Shown: in pieces, positions 9,371-17,230 of the stretch
Layout: each line of letters begins with the position of its first letter
Numbering within the stretch: the first letter of the stretch is position 1
DNA from: Paenalcaligenes hermetiae
GTDB lineage: Bacteria; Pseudomonadota; Gammaproteobacteria; Burkholderiales; Burkholderiaceae_B
DNA: 64,000 nucleotides
NCBI RefSeq assembly: GCF_039543645.1
Contig: NZ_BAABKD010000001.1
Coordinates: 248,001 to 312,000, forward strand
Direction: 5' to 3'
The notes under the pieces: generated by a model
What the model was told of the DNA's origin: nothing
The model's database searches: none
Seen by the model: only the letters and a program-made list of their open reading frames with translations
Translations under genes and position numbers: made by a program

Positions 9371-9816
9371 GCTCTGAATCCACAGCGTTATTTTCTACTA
9401 TAGGCCCCCTACCAGTGCGGGGGCGTTCTTGGCCCAAGGCTATCGCCATCTTGGCATGGCTGCTTATTGCTATTATTGGTGTGCGATTAGTCTATATCGC
9501 CACCACCTATGGTCAGCAAGTCGACACCCCTATTATCGCTGGGGTGATACTGGCTTATAGCGGTATGATTATTGTGGCTTTTTATATGCTCACAGGGCAA
9601 ACCACCATCAGCGAGCACGGTATTCAACAAGACTGGATACTCAAACGCGAGCTGGCCTGGGAGGATTTAAAATTTGCTAAATTTGTACCGCTATTTTTTT
9701 CTAAGCGTTTGATTTGCTTTACTAAGCGGGGGCGGCCCGTTGTTTTTCAAGGGGCTAGCCCCGAGCTACAAATCGCCTTTGCACATATTTCCCTAATTTA
9801 TAAGCGCACCGTTTAA
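9367..9816 (+). CDS. Small membrane protein, possible PH-like domain
   Basis: I do not recognise a named family. The 149-residue product has two predicted membrane helices (about residues 24-44 and 55-78) followed by a soluble C-terminal half. That half (TTISEHGIQQDWILKRELAW and onward) looks like a bacterial PH-type sheet domain: an ISEHGI turn, a W-x-DL strand, then a basic strand FTKRGRPVVF. Its start overlaps the HMG-CoA lyase stop by four bases, so translation is probably coupled, but no functional link is evident. Confidence 0.75.
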   Translation: MSSESTALFSTIGPLPVRGRSWPKAIAILAWLLIAIIGVRLVYIATTYGQQVDTPIIAGVILAYSGMIIVAFYMLTGQTTISEHGIQQDWILKRELAWEDLKFAKFVPLFFSKRLICFTKRGRPVVFQGASPELQIAFAHISLIYKRTV

Positions 9817-9839
9817 TAGCACTCACCTGCACACGTGGA

Positions 9840-10529
9840 TTAAGCACGGTGCCCAAATAAGGCCGAGCCAACCCGTATGTCGGTCGCACCCTCGGCAATG
9901 GCCAGCTCAAAATCCCCGCTCATCCCCATGGATAGTCGGGTGATGTTTTCATAGCCGGCCTCTTGGGCTTGGTCACGCAACAGGCGCAACTGTGCAAAAC
10001 AACGCCGTATTTCTTTGGGGTCGTCGGTTTGGGTTGCCATGGTCATTAAGCCTTGGGGCTGCAAACGATCAAAATGCTTAAGCTGCGCTAAAAAAGGCAT
10101 CAGCTGGCTCGGGTCTAAGCCAAACTTGCTGTCTTCTTGGGCAGTTTTGACCTGGATGTAAACAGGTAAGCAACGCTGCTCCCCGTCCAAACGGCGTTGG
10201 AGTGCCTCGGCCAAAGCTAAGCGATCTAATGATTGCAACTCATCGGCATAGCGAGCGATATCGCGCGCTTTATTCGTCTGGGCGTGACCAATCATCACCC
10301 ATTGCACCGGCTGTTCGGCAAAATACTCATATCTTGAACGAATATCTTGTATGCGATTTTCACCAAATCGAGTTAACCCAAGCATAATGGCCTGCTGCAC
10401 CAGCTCATGGGAAAAGGTTTTGCTTACAGGTAACAACCGCACAGACTGGGGCTCTCTTTGCGCTTGCTCACAAGCGATGGCAATACGTTGCAATAACTGC
10501 TGAAGTCGCTGTTTCATTACTTTACTCAT
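9840..10529 (-). CDS. YggS/PROSC family PLP-binding protein
   Basis: A pyridoxal phosphate homeostasis protein, a TIM-barrel homologue of the alanine racemase N-terminal domain that carries PLP without clear enzymatic activity. The PLP lysine lies in LLPVSKTF (residue 37 from the start used). RFGENRIQD, WVMIGHAQTNKA and LSMGMSGDFELAIAEGAT are the family signatures. Start choice is uncertain: ATG at 10529 (229 residues) and ATG at 10517 (225 residues) both fit, while a TTG at 10571 adds an atypical extension. It is divergent from gdhA across about 270 bases. In many bacteria this gene neighbours pilT or proC; neither is visible here. Confidence 0.93.
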   Translation of the reverse strand: MSKVMKQRLQQLLQRIAIACEQAQREPQSVRLLPVSKTFSHELVQQAIMLGLTRFGENRIQDIRSRYEYFAEQPVQWVMIGHAQTNKARDIARYADELQSLDRLALAEALQRRLDGEQRCLPVYIQVKTAQEDSKFGLDPSQLMPFLAQLKHFDRLQPQGLMTMATQTDDPKEIRRCFAQLRLLRDQAQEAGYENITRLSMGMSGDFELAIAEGATDIRVGSALFGHRA

Positions 10530-10672
10530 CAAATCATCGGCCTGAAGGGTTTTTCGTGTTTTTACCAGCAAAAAGCGACTTTTAATGGCTTTTTATGCGT
10601 TTTTTTCATAAAAATCATTGCCTAAAGTCCATACACTGTAGTATCTTTTTTGATTTTGGCGGCACAGTAAAC

Positions 10673-10743
10673 TTGACTTTGGGGGAGCAAATACTAAAAT
10701 TTGCGCCTTATTTGTCAAATTTTCGGTATTTTTCTGCGCAAAT
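10673..10743 (+). promoter_or_regulatory. Probable gdhA promoter with overlapping palindromes
   Basis: A TTGACT box at 10673-10678 and TAAAAT at 10695-10700 are 16 bases apart, a reasonable sigma-70 promoter about 100 bases before the gdhA start. The -10 box sits inside the palindrome GCAAAT-6-ATTTGC (10687-10704). A longer inverted pair, ATTTGCGC at 10699-10706 and GCGCAAAT at 10736-10743, lies just downstream. Such TTTGC-type repeats resemble sites of Lrp/AsnC-family regulators, but the regulator is not identified. Confidence 0.42.
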
Positions 10744-10803
10744 AATATCAATAATCTCGCATCTATACCGATGTCCACCTCCGCATCCATGCAAGAGGAA
10801 ATT

Positions 10804-12096
10804 ATGAACCAACCATCTCAACACGAATTACCCTCCTATTTAAACCCAAACGAGCTCGGCCCGTGGGGTATTTATTTAGAACAGGTAGAGCGTGTCACCC
10901 CTTATTTGGGCAAACTGGGAAAATGGGTCGAAACCCTAAAACGTCCTAAGCGTATTTTAACGGTTGATGTGCCAGTAGAGTTGGACAATGGCACCATCGC
11001 CCATTTTGAAGGCTACCGCGTTCAACATAATTTATCCCGCGGCCCGGGTAAAGGGGGTGTACGTTACCATCAAGACGTGACGCTCTCCGAGGTCATGGCA
11101 CTTTCTGCTTGGATGTCCGTTAAATGCGCGGCGGTCAATGTGCCTTTTGGCGGCGCTAAAGGCGGGATCCGTATCGACCCACGGCAATATTCTGAGCGTG
11201 AGCTAGAGCGTGTTACCCGTCGTTATATCACTGAAATCGGCATGATTATCGGGCCCGATAAAGATATTCCTGCCCCCGATGTCAACACGAACGCTCAAAC
11301 CATGGCATGGATGGTTGACACCTATTCCATGAATACGGGGCAGTTAAGCACCGGCGTGGTCACTGGCAAACCGTTATCCTTGGGCGGGAGCTTAGGCCGC
11401 GTGGAAGCCACCGGGCGCGGGGTCTTTACCGTTGGCGTAGAAGCCGCTAAAGATGCTGGCCTTGATCTGCAAGGCGCACGCGTCATTGTTCAAGGCTGTG
11501 GGAATGTGGGTGGCATTGCCGCAAAACTGTTTCATGAGGCAGGAGCAAAAGTCATTGCACTCCAAGACCACACCGCCACCCTTTATCAGGATCAAGGGCT
11601 GGATATTCCTACAATCTTAAGCCAATATCACCCCAAAGACGGGTTAGCCGCCCATACGCAAGCGGGTGAATGTTTACAAGCCGACGAATTCTGGGCGTTG
11701 GACTGTGATATTTTGATTCCGGCTGCTTTGGAAAACCAAATCACCGCTGCCAATGCCGACAAAATCCGCGCCAAAATCGTGATCGAGGGCGCAAATGGCC
11801 CCACCACACCAGAGGCCGACGATATTCTGACCCAAAACGGTATTACCGTGGTGCCAGATGTCATCGCGAACGCCGGTGGTGTCACGGTTAGCTATTTTGA
11901 ATGGGCACAAAATTTCTCCAGCTACTTCTGGGAAGAAGCCCTTATCAATGAGCGCTTAGGTCGTATGATGCGCGATGCATATCATGCCACAGCAGCCGTT
12001 GCTAAAACTCACAATGTGACCTTACGCACAGCGGCTTTCATCAGCGCCTGTACCCGCATTTTAGAAGCACGCGACCTGCGTGGCTTATATCCCTAA
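10804..12096 (+). CDS. gdhA: Glutamate dehydrogenase
   Basis: Reversible oxidative deamination of glutamate to 2-oxoglutarate and ammonia, cytoplasmic hexamer. The substrate-binding/catalytic segment PFGGAKGGIRIDP gives catalytic Lys119. The Rossmann motif GCGNVGG is at about residues 231-237, and the coenzyme domain ends with the characteristic TAAFISACTRILEARDLRGLYP. The start was placed at the ATG preceded by AGAGGAAATT; an in-frame ATG 33 bases upstream lacks such a site. At 430 residues it resembles the NAD(H)-type short enzymes used for glutamate catabolism. It is followed by an amino acid ABC transporter and an asparaginase, which together suggest use of acidic amino acids and amides as carbon and nitrogen source. 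Confidence 0.95.
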   Translation: MNQPSQHELPSYLNPNELGPWGIYLEQVERVTPYLGKLGKWVETLKRPKRILTVDVPVELDNGTIAHFEGYRVQHNLSRGPGKGGVRYHQDVTLSEVMALSAWMSVKCAAVNVPFGGAKGGIRIDPRQYSERELERVTRRYITEIGMIIGPDKDIPAPDVNTNAQTMAWMVDTYSMNTGQLSTGVVTGKPLSLGGSLGRVEATGRGVFTVGVEAAKDAGLDLQGARVIVQGCGNVGGIAAKLFHEAGAKVIALQDHTATLYQDQGLDIPTILSQYHPKDGLAAHTQAGECLQADEFWALDCDILIPAALENQITAANADKIRAKIVIEGANGPTTPEADDILTQNGITVVPDVIANAGGVTVSYFEWAQNFSSYFWEEALINERLGRMMRDAYHATAAVAKTHNVTLRTAAFISACTRILEARDLRGLYP

Positions 12097-12140
12097 ACAC
12101 GTGCATGCGCGCTCTTTTTACCTGAATGCTAAGGGCTTTT

Positions 12141-12173
12141 CACCACGCGATATATTTGAACAGGCGCGTGGTG
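12141..12173. promoter_or_regulatory. 9-bp inverted repeat and -10 box before the amino acid ABC operon
   Basis: CACCACGCG at 12141-12149 and CGCGTGGTG at 12165-12173 are perfect inverted arms around a 15-base AT-rich centre. No T-run follows on either strand, so it is not a typical terminator; an operator is more likely. A perfect TATAAT lies downstream at 12196-12201, without an obvious -35 box, about 33 bases before the GTG start of the ATPase gene. A weak gdhA terminator may also be in this gap (GC-rich stretch then five T near 12115). Confidence 0.4.
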
Positions 12174-12233
12174 CGCCCGAAACGCAAAAGCCGTTTATAA
12201 TACTGCTTTTAACTCTTTGCTACGGCCGAAACA

Positions 12234-13019
12234 GTGACCGTTCCTACTGATTCTGCGACCTGTGCGATACAGGTACACAACATTCATAAATCCTTTGGCG
12301 ACCTACCTGTCCTAAAAGGGATTTCTTTCCAAGCCCAACAGGGCGATGTGCTATCCATTATTGGTGCTTCCGGTTCAGGTAAAAGCACGCTGCTGCGTTG
12401 CATCAACCACTTGGTTGTCCCTGACCAAGGCGAGATCCATATTGGTCAAGATGTATTACGCAGCCACGCCAAACGTGATGGCACGATGGTCAGTAGCGAC
12501 CCAAAACGGCTCGAAAAAGTGCGTGCCCGTCTAGGGATGGTGTTCCAAAACTTTAACTTATGGTCACATCGTACCGTTTTGCAAAACGTGATCGAAGGGC
12601 CTATCCAAGTAAAAAAAATCGCCAAGGCGCAAGCCAGCGAATATGCTTTACACCTATTGGATAAAGTCGGTTTGGCTCACAAAGCCACCGCCTACCCCTC
12701 TGAGCTTTCTGGTGGTCAACAACAACGCGTAGCAATAGCACGCGCTCTGGCCATGGATCCAGAGGTCATGTTGTTTGACGAGCCTACCTCGGCGCTGGAC
12801 CCTGAAATGGTCGGCGAGGTCTTACGAGTTATTCGTCAACTGGCTGAAGAAGGCCGCACCATGATTTTGGTGACCCACGAAATGCAATTTGCCCGTGAAG
12901 TCTCCAACCATGCTATTTTTATGCACAATGGTTTGTGCGAAGAAGCTGGCACACCTGCTGCGCTTTTCGATCATCCACAATCCACGCGTTTACAGCAGTT
13001 TTTACAGCCTTTGGCTTAA
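12234..13019 (+). CDS. Polar amino acid ABC transporter ATPase
   Basis: A 261-residue ATPase of the HisP/GltL class that powers import of an amino acid. Walker A GASGSGKST is at residues 44-52, the signature LSGGQQQR at 158-165 and Walker B VMLFDEPTSALDP at 178-190. The H-loop region reads LVTHEMQFAREV. The start is GTG at 12234. It is the first of four genes ordered ATPase, receptor, permease, permease, with an asparaginase after them. The order with the ATPase first resembles histidine/arginine systems, so the family is firm but the specific ligand is not. Confidence 0.94.
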   Translation: MTVPTDSATCAIQVHNIHKSFGDLPVLKGISFQAQQGDVLSIIGASGSGKSTLLRCINHLVVPDQGEIHIGQDVLRSHAKRDGTMVSSDPKRLEKVRARLGMVFQNFNLWSHRTVLQNVIEGPIQVKKIAKAQASEYALHLLDKVGLAHKATAYPSELSGGQQQRVAIARALAMDPEVMLFDEPTSALDPEMVGEVLRVIRQLAEEGRTMILVTHEMQFAREVSNHAIFMHNGLCEEAGTPAALFDHPQSTRLQQFLQPLA

Positions 13020-13030
13020 AGGAGACCCTT

Positions 13031-13834
13031 ATGAATCTGAAAAAAACCCTTATCGGGGCAGGACTTGCTCTGTTTAGCGTTGCCAGCATCGCCGCAACCT
13101 CTTATAAAATCGGCACCGAAGGCGGCTACCCCCCGTGGAGTATGGTAGATGCCGCAGGCAACGTCACTGGCTTTGATGCGGATGTAGGCGCCGCACTCTG
13201 TAAAAAACTGGACGCGGACTGTCAGTTCGTGGTGCAAGCCTTTGATAGCTTAATTCCTTCGTTAAGCGCAAACCGTTTCGACCTGATTATTTCTGGTATG
13301 TCCTATACTCCTGAGCGAGCCAAGCGTATTAACTTTAGCTTGCCTTATGCGGTAGAAGACGCCATTTTTATTCTTAAAGCCGATACCCCTGCCATTAAAG
13401 CCGATTCCGCCGAAAGCATCTACACCGATTTGGCGGGTAAAACCATTGGCGTCCAAGGCGGCACCACACATGGCGCTTTTCTTGCCAAGGTAGCCCCAAA
13501 AGTCAATATCAAAGACTACGAGACCCTTGATCAAATGCAGATTGACTTGGACTCTGGACGCTTAGACGGCACCTTTGCTGACCTGACCTCACAGTCACGC
13601 TTTTTAAAGCAAATGAATACCACAGATTATGCACTAACCGAAACCGTCATCAAGGGCTCTTCTGACCCCGAAACCTTAGGCTATGGCATTGCTGTGGGGA
13701 TTCACAAAGACAATGCTGACTTAAAAGCCCGTGTGGATGCCGCACTCTGCGAGCTCATCGAAGACGGGACCATTAAAAGCGCCAGCGAAAAATGGTTCGA
13801 CATTGATATCGCTAACTATGATGCGTGCAAGTAA
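13031..13834 (+). CDS. Periplasmic amino acid-binding protein (family 3)
   Basis: The solute receptor of the ABC system. I place the start at the ATG preceded by GGAGACCCTT, 11 bases after the ATPase stop; this gives a normal Sec signal peptide (MNLKKTLIGAGLALFSVASI, cleavage after AA near residue 22) and a mature chain beginning TSYKIGTEGGYPPW. The family-3 signature FDADVGAALCKKL and the ISGMSYTPERAKRINFS stretch are clear. Paired cysteines at about residues 52 and 59 resemble the disulfide of lysine/arginine/ornithine- and histidine-binding proteins, which hints at a basic amino acid, though this is not decisive. Total 267 residues. Confidence 0.92.
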   Translation: MNLKKTLIGAGLALFSVASIAATSYKIGTEGGYPPWSMVDAAGNVTGFDADVGAALCKKLDADCQFVVQAFDSLIPSLSANRFDLIISGMSYTPERAKRINFSLPYAVEDAIFILKADTPAIKADSAESIYTDLAGKTIGVQGGTTHGAFLAKVAPKVNIKDYETLDQMQIDLDSGRLDGTFADLTSQSRFLKQMNTTDYALTETVIKGSSDPETLGYGIAVGIHKDNADLKARVDAALCELIEDGTIKSASEKWFDIDIANYDACK

Positions 13835-13853
13835 GGCCTAACGACGGATAACC

Positions 13854-14567
13854 ATGCTGGAAACCCTGTTACGCATCCTCAACGATGGTTGGGGCTGGAT
13901 GTTTTTGCGCGGTGCTGCCATGACCTTATTTATTTCGGTCTTGGGCATGGCACTCGGTGTGCTCATCGGTGTAACCGGTGCCAGCATTAAACTAAACGGC
14001 CCGCGGTGGTTAAGCGGGCTGGTTAGCGTCTACACCACCATTACTCGCAGTATTCCCGAACTGCTTATTATTTACCTGTTATTTTTTGGCTCGATTCACT
14101 CTGTTAGCCAGCTGGGTGACTTTCTCCAACTGGAAGAACTCATCAACCGCTGGTTTCCTGCCGCGGTGGGTATTTTAGCGATAGGCTTAGTGGCGGGTTC
14201 TTATAGCGTAGAAGTGTTTCGGGGTGCTTTACAAGCGATTCCTACCGGTCAAATCGAGGCCGCAAAAGCCATTGGTATGTCGCGCTGGCAGCGTTTATGG
14301 CGCGTCGTTATTCCACAAATGACGTGGTTTGCTTTGCCCGGGTGCAATAACGTGTGGCAAACCGCCCTCAAAGACACAGCGCTGATTGCTCTGGTTGGTC
14401 TCGTTGAAATCATGCGTGCGGCACAGCTTGGCGCCGCTGCTATGCGCGAGCCTTTAGCCATGTATTTAATTGCCGGCTTTTTGTTTTTTATTATTGGTAT
14501 AGGTAGTCAGGCCTTGTTTGTCATCGCAGAAAAATACGCCGGTCGTGGCATGAGAGCCGTGGCATGA
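13854..14567 (+). CDS. Amino acid ABC transporter permease (HisQ-type)
   Basis: A 237-residue inner-membrane permease with about five helices. The cytoplasmic EAA loop that contacts the ATPase is visible as GQIEAAKAIGMSRWQRLWRV near residues 130-149. The preceding GSYSVEVFRGALQAIP and the motif TRSIPELLIIYLLFFG are typical of the HisQ/ArtQ group. It follows the receptor by 19 bases and overlaps the next permease by four bases, indicating coupled translation of a heterodimeric channel. Confidence 0.92.
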   Translation: MLETLLRILNDGWGWMFLRGAAMTLFISVLGMALGVLIGVTGASIKLNGPRWLSGLVSVYTTITRSIPELLIIYLLFFGSIHSVSQLGDFLQLEELINRWFPAAVGILAIGLVAGSYSVEVFRGALQAIPTGQIEAAKAIGMSRWQRLWRVVIPQMTWFALPGCNNVWQTALKDTALIALVGLVEIMRAAQLGAAAMREPLAMYLIAGFLFFIIGIGSQALFVIAEKYAGRGMRAVA

Positions 14568-15253
14568 TGAGTTGGGACGAGTTTTCTTACACCATAGGTG
14601 TGCTATGGAAAGGCTTTGGGCTGACGTTATATATTGGCCTATGGGGGATTGCCCTATCGCTTTTGCTTGGCGTTGGGTTAGCGTTGATGCGTTTATCCAA
14701 TCAACGCGTATTACGTGCCGTGGCATTTAGCTACAGTACCGCTTTTCGGGGCACGCCTTTATTAGTGCAGTTATTTTTACTGTATTACGGCGTAGGCATG
14801 ATCAGCTGGGTCAAACAAGTCCCCTTTTTATGGTGGTTATTTAGTGATGGCACCCGCACGGCGATTTTAGCGATTGCGCTCAATAGTGGTGCGTATGTGG
14901 GCGAAGTCTTTCGTGGGGGCTTTCAGGCCGTGCCCAAAGGGCAAATCGAAGCCGCTCAAGCCATTGGCATGTCTGCCTGGCAGTGTTTTAAACGAGTGCG
15001 TTTACCTCTTGCTATACGCCAAGCCCTGCCCGCCTATAGCAACGAAATTGTTATTGCTATCAAAGGCACGAGTTTAGCTTCTACCATTGCGGTGCTTGAG
15101 CTCACCGGCTACGCTCGCCGTATTATGAGTCAAAACTATGCCATCGTTGAAACCTTTGTGATTGCTGGGCTCTTGTATTTGGCCATTAACTTTAGCTTAT
15201 TGGCCGTTATTCATCTGATTGAGCGCCAATTACATCTAAAAGCCTCTAGCTAA
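14564..15253 (+). CDS. Amino acid ABC transporter permease (HisM-type)
   Basis: The second channel subunit, 229 residues, also with an EAA loop (GQIEAAQAIGMSAWQCFKRV) and the FRGTPLLVQLFLLYYG motif typical of HisM/ArtM proteins. The C-terminus carries YARRIMSQNYAIVETF, as in the family. Translation starts within the ATGATGA overlap with the previous permease. The asparaginase gene starts 17 bases after its stop, so the five genes from the ATPase on are probably one transcript. Confidence 0.92.
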   Translation: MMSWDEFSYTIGVLWKGFGLTLYIGLWGIALSLLLGVGLALMRLSNQRVLRAVAFSYSTAFRGTPLLVQLFLLYYGVGMISWVKQVPFLWWLFSDGTRTAILAIALNSGAYVGEVFRGGFQAVPKGQIEAAQAIGMSAWQCFKRVRLPLAIRQALPAYSNEIVIAIKGTSLASTIAVLELTGYARRIMSQNYAIVETFVIAGLLYLAINFSLLAVIHLIERQLHLKASS

Positions 15254-15270
15254 CCCTCTTGGGGCATAGT

Positions 15271-16257
15271 ATGTCTAAAAAAACCATTGCTATTGTCACA
15301 ACCGGGGGCACCATTGCCGCGTGTCACCCCAATCAAACCCATTTGGGAGACTACAAAGTAGCGCAATCTGCCCACGACCTGATTACCGCCGTGCCGGAAT
15401 TAACGGATCTCGCTACCCTAATGCTGCATGAGGTCAGTCATATTGATAGCCGAGATATGAATTTTGCCGTTCAGCACCGTTTGATCCAAACCGTACAACA
15501 GCTTGTGGATCAAGACACCGTTGATGGCGTCGTGATCACACATGGTACCGATACGCTCGAAGAAACCGCCCTGCTCTTACACTGGTGCATTAAAAGCCCT
15601 AAACCTGTGGTGGTCACAGGCGCCATGCGCCCTGCCTCGGCTTTAAGTGCCGACGGTCCATTAAATCTATATCATGCCGTTTTAACGGCTTGTACCGAAG
15701 CCGCACAAGGCCTTGGCACACTGGTCTTAATGAACGACCAGCTCTTTAGTGCACGCTTTGTACAAAAAACGCATACCTCTATGCCAGAGGCTTTTGGAGC
15801 CCCCACAGCTGGAGCCCTAGGGCTGGTCAGTCAGGGACGAGTCTATATCCACCACGCCCCCCGCCCTGCTTTTGGTAAGGCATGTGCGCTACAACTGCCT
15901 GCTACCCCTCATCTGCCCCGTGTTGATCTGATTTATGATTACGTCGACGCCCCCCTTGCCTTATATCAAGCTGCCGTGGATACCGGCGCACAAGCGTTAA
16001 TCATTGCCGCCGTCGGCAATGGTAGCTTGAGCCCCTCTGCGCGTGCAGGTGCCCTGTATGCCGCCGAAAAAGGGGTGCTTTGTGTGCGCGCCAGCCGTAT
16101 CCCCAATGGTCCAGTTGCGCCTTCGGAGCAAGATAAGCGCTACCATACCCTGCCCGCCTATCAGCTTTCAGCACTAGCGGCGCGCAGTCTGTGTGCGTTA
16201 GCCCTTGCTCAGTCCGCCGATCGCCAACAAATCCACCATTATTTACAACACTACTAA
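15271..16257 (+). CDS. ansA: L-asparaginase
   Basis: Hydrolyses asparagine (often glutamine too) to the acid and ammonia. Family residues are visible: the first threonine in TTGGTIAA (residues 10-17), Ser60 in HIDSRDM, Thr93-Asp94 in HGTDTLEET and a lysine (166) in FVQKTHTS. No signal peptide is seen, so it is probably cytoplasmic although the sequence resembles the type II group. I use the ATG after GGGGCATAGT; an upstream in-frame TTG would add four residues. Placement after the amino acid transporter suggests that ammonia and aspartate from imported asparagine feed central metabolism together with the upstream glutamate dehydrogenase. The 3' end overlaps the convergent pseudouridine synthase by four bases. 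Symbol by family only. Confidence 0.9.
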   Translation: MSKKTIAIVTTGGTIAACHPNQTHLGDYKVAQSAHDLITAVPELTDLATLMLHEVSHIDSRDMNFAVQHRLIQTVQQLVDQDTVDGVVITHGTDTLEETALLLHWCIKSPKPVVVTGAMRPASALSADGPLNLYHAVLTACTEAAQGLGTLVLMNDQLFSARFVQKTHTSMPEAFGAPTAGALGLVSQGRVYIHHAPRPAFGKACALQLPATPHLPRVDLIYDYVDAPLALYQAAVDTGAQALIIAAVGNGSLSPSARAGALYAAEKGVLCVRASRIPNGPVAPSEQDKRYHTLPAYQLSALAARSLCALALAQSADRQQIHHYLQHY

Positions 16258-17210
16258 GACTTCACCGTTGGCAAGCAAGCTAACTGCTGCTGGCTGGTAA
16301 ATACGCGATACTCGTGACTGATCGGGTCGATAAAAGCAATAGAGCGCGCTAGTAGCTGCAAAGGATGACTAAAATCGTCAGCTGCCAATGGCGGCTGCCC
16401 TGGGGGATAATAGCTATCATGAATAATCGGTGTGCCTAGCGCATGTAAATGCACACGCAGCTGATGTTTACGCCCTGTGCTGGGCTGTAATTTGTACCAG
16501 CCCAAAACACCGTGATCGGGGTCCTGCCACGTACGCAGCAAGGAAATAAACGTATCACTATTGGGCTCACCCGCTACCTCTTTCATCAAAAACTGCCCTT
16601 TAGGTGCCACGATACGGCTGCGGTATTGCAAAGGAAACTGAACTACCCTAGAAACCGGGGCAATGGCTTCATAAACCTTATCCACTAATTGGCTTTGAAA
16701 AAGGCTCTGATACGCTCCACGCAAAGCGGGCTGCCGACAAAATAACAAGACACCAGCCGTTTCGCGATCAAGGCGATGCAAAGGGGTAATAGTGGCATCA
16801 TCAAACAACTGGCGCACACGCGTTAGCGCCGTATGCTGCAAATACTGCCCCCCCGGTATAGAAGCTAAAAAATGGGGTTTATCCACGGCGATCAGTGTGT
16901 CATCTGCATATAAAATCGGCATCGCAAAAGGCACGGGCACCTCGTTTTCCACATAGCGGTAATACCAGAGCCACTGCTGCGGCCGATACGGTGTATGAAA
17001 ATGCACGGGCTTGCCCTGTGCATCCACAATATCCCCTTGTGCTAAGCGTTTCTGTAATGCCTCGGGTGCCACATGCTCAAAACGTTGCAGTAAAAATTCG
17101 CCTACAGAGTGCCAATCACCCTCTGGTAACCAAACGCGGCTGGGTGCAATCCCATTTTTAACAGCAAGAGGGGCCTGAAGCCCCCCTTGCTGCCCTGCGG
17201 TTTCTTTCAT
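16254..17210 (-). CDS. RluA-family pseudouridine synthase
   Basis: Isomerises specific uridines in RNA to pseudouridine. The catalytic motif HRLDRETAG is at residues 145-153 with Asp148 as nucleophile, and the C-terminal RKHQLRVHLHALG and GTPIIHDSYYPP stretches complete the RluA fold. The protein has about 95 residues before the catalytic domain, including an S4-like segment (LLQRFEHVAPEALQKRLAQGDI), and an unusually proline- and Gln-Gly-rich first 20 residues. At 318 residues it matches a Burkholderiales group usually just named pseudouridine synthase; the exact target (23S rRNA or tRNA) cannot be assigned. Confidence 0.9.
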   Translation of the reverse strand: MKETAGQQGGLQAPLAVKNGIAPSRVWLPEGDWHSVGEFLLQRFEHVAPEALQKRLAQGDIVDAQGKPVHFHTPYRPQQWLWYYRYVENEVPVPFAMPILYADDTLIAVDKPHFLASIPGGQYLQHTALTRVRQLFDDATITPLHRLDRETAGVLLFCRQPALRGAYQSLFQSQLVDKVYEAIAPVSRVVQFPLQYRSRIVAPKGQFLMKEVAGEPNSDTFISLLRTWQDPDHGVLGWYKLQPSTGRKHQLRVHLHALGTPIIHDSYYPPGQPPLAADDFSHPLQLLARSIAFIDPISHEYRVFTSQQQLACLPTVKS

Positions 17211-17230
17211 GTCGTTATCCTAGGCTGATC

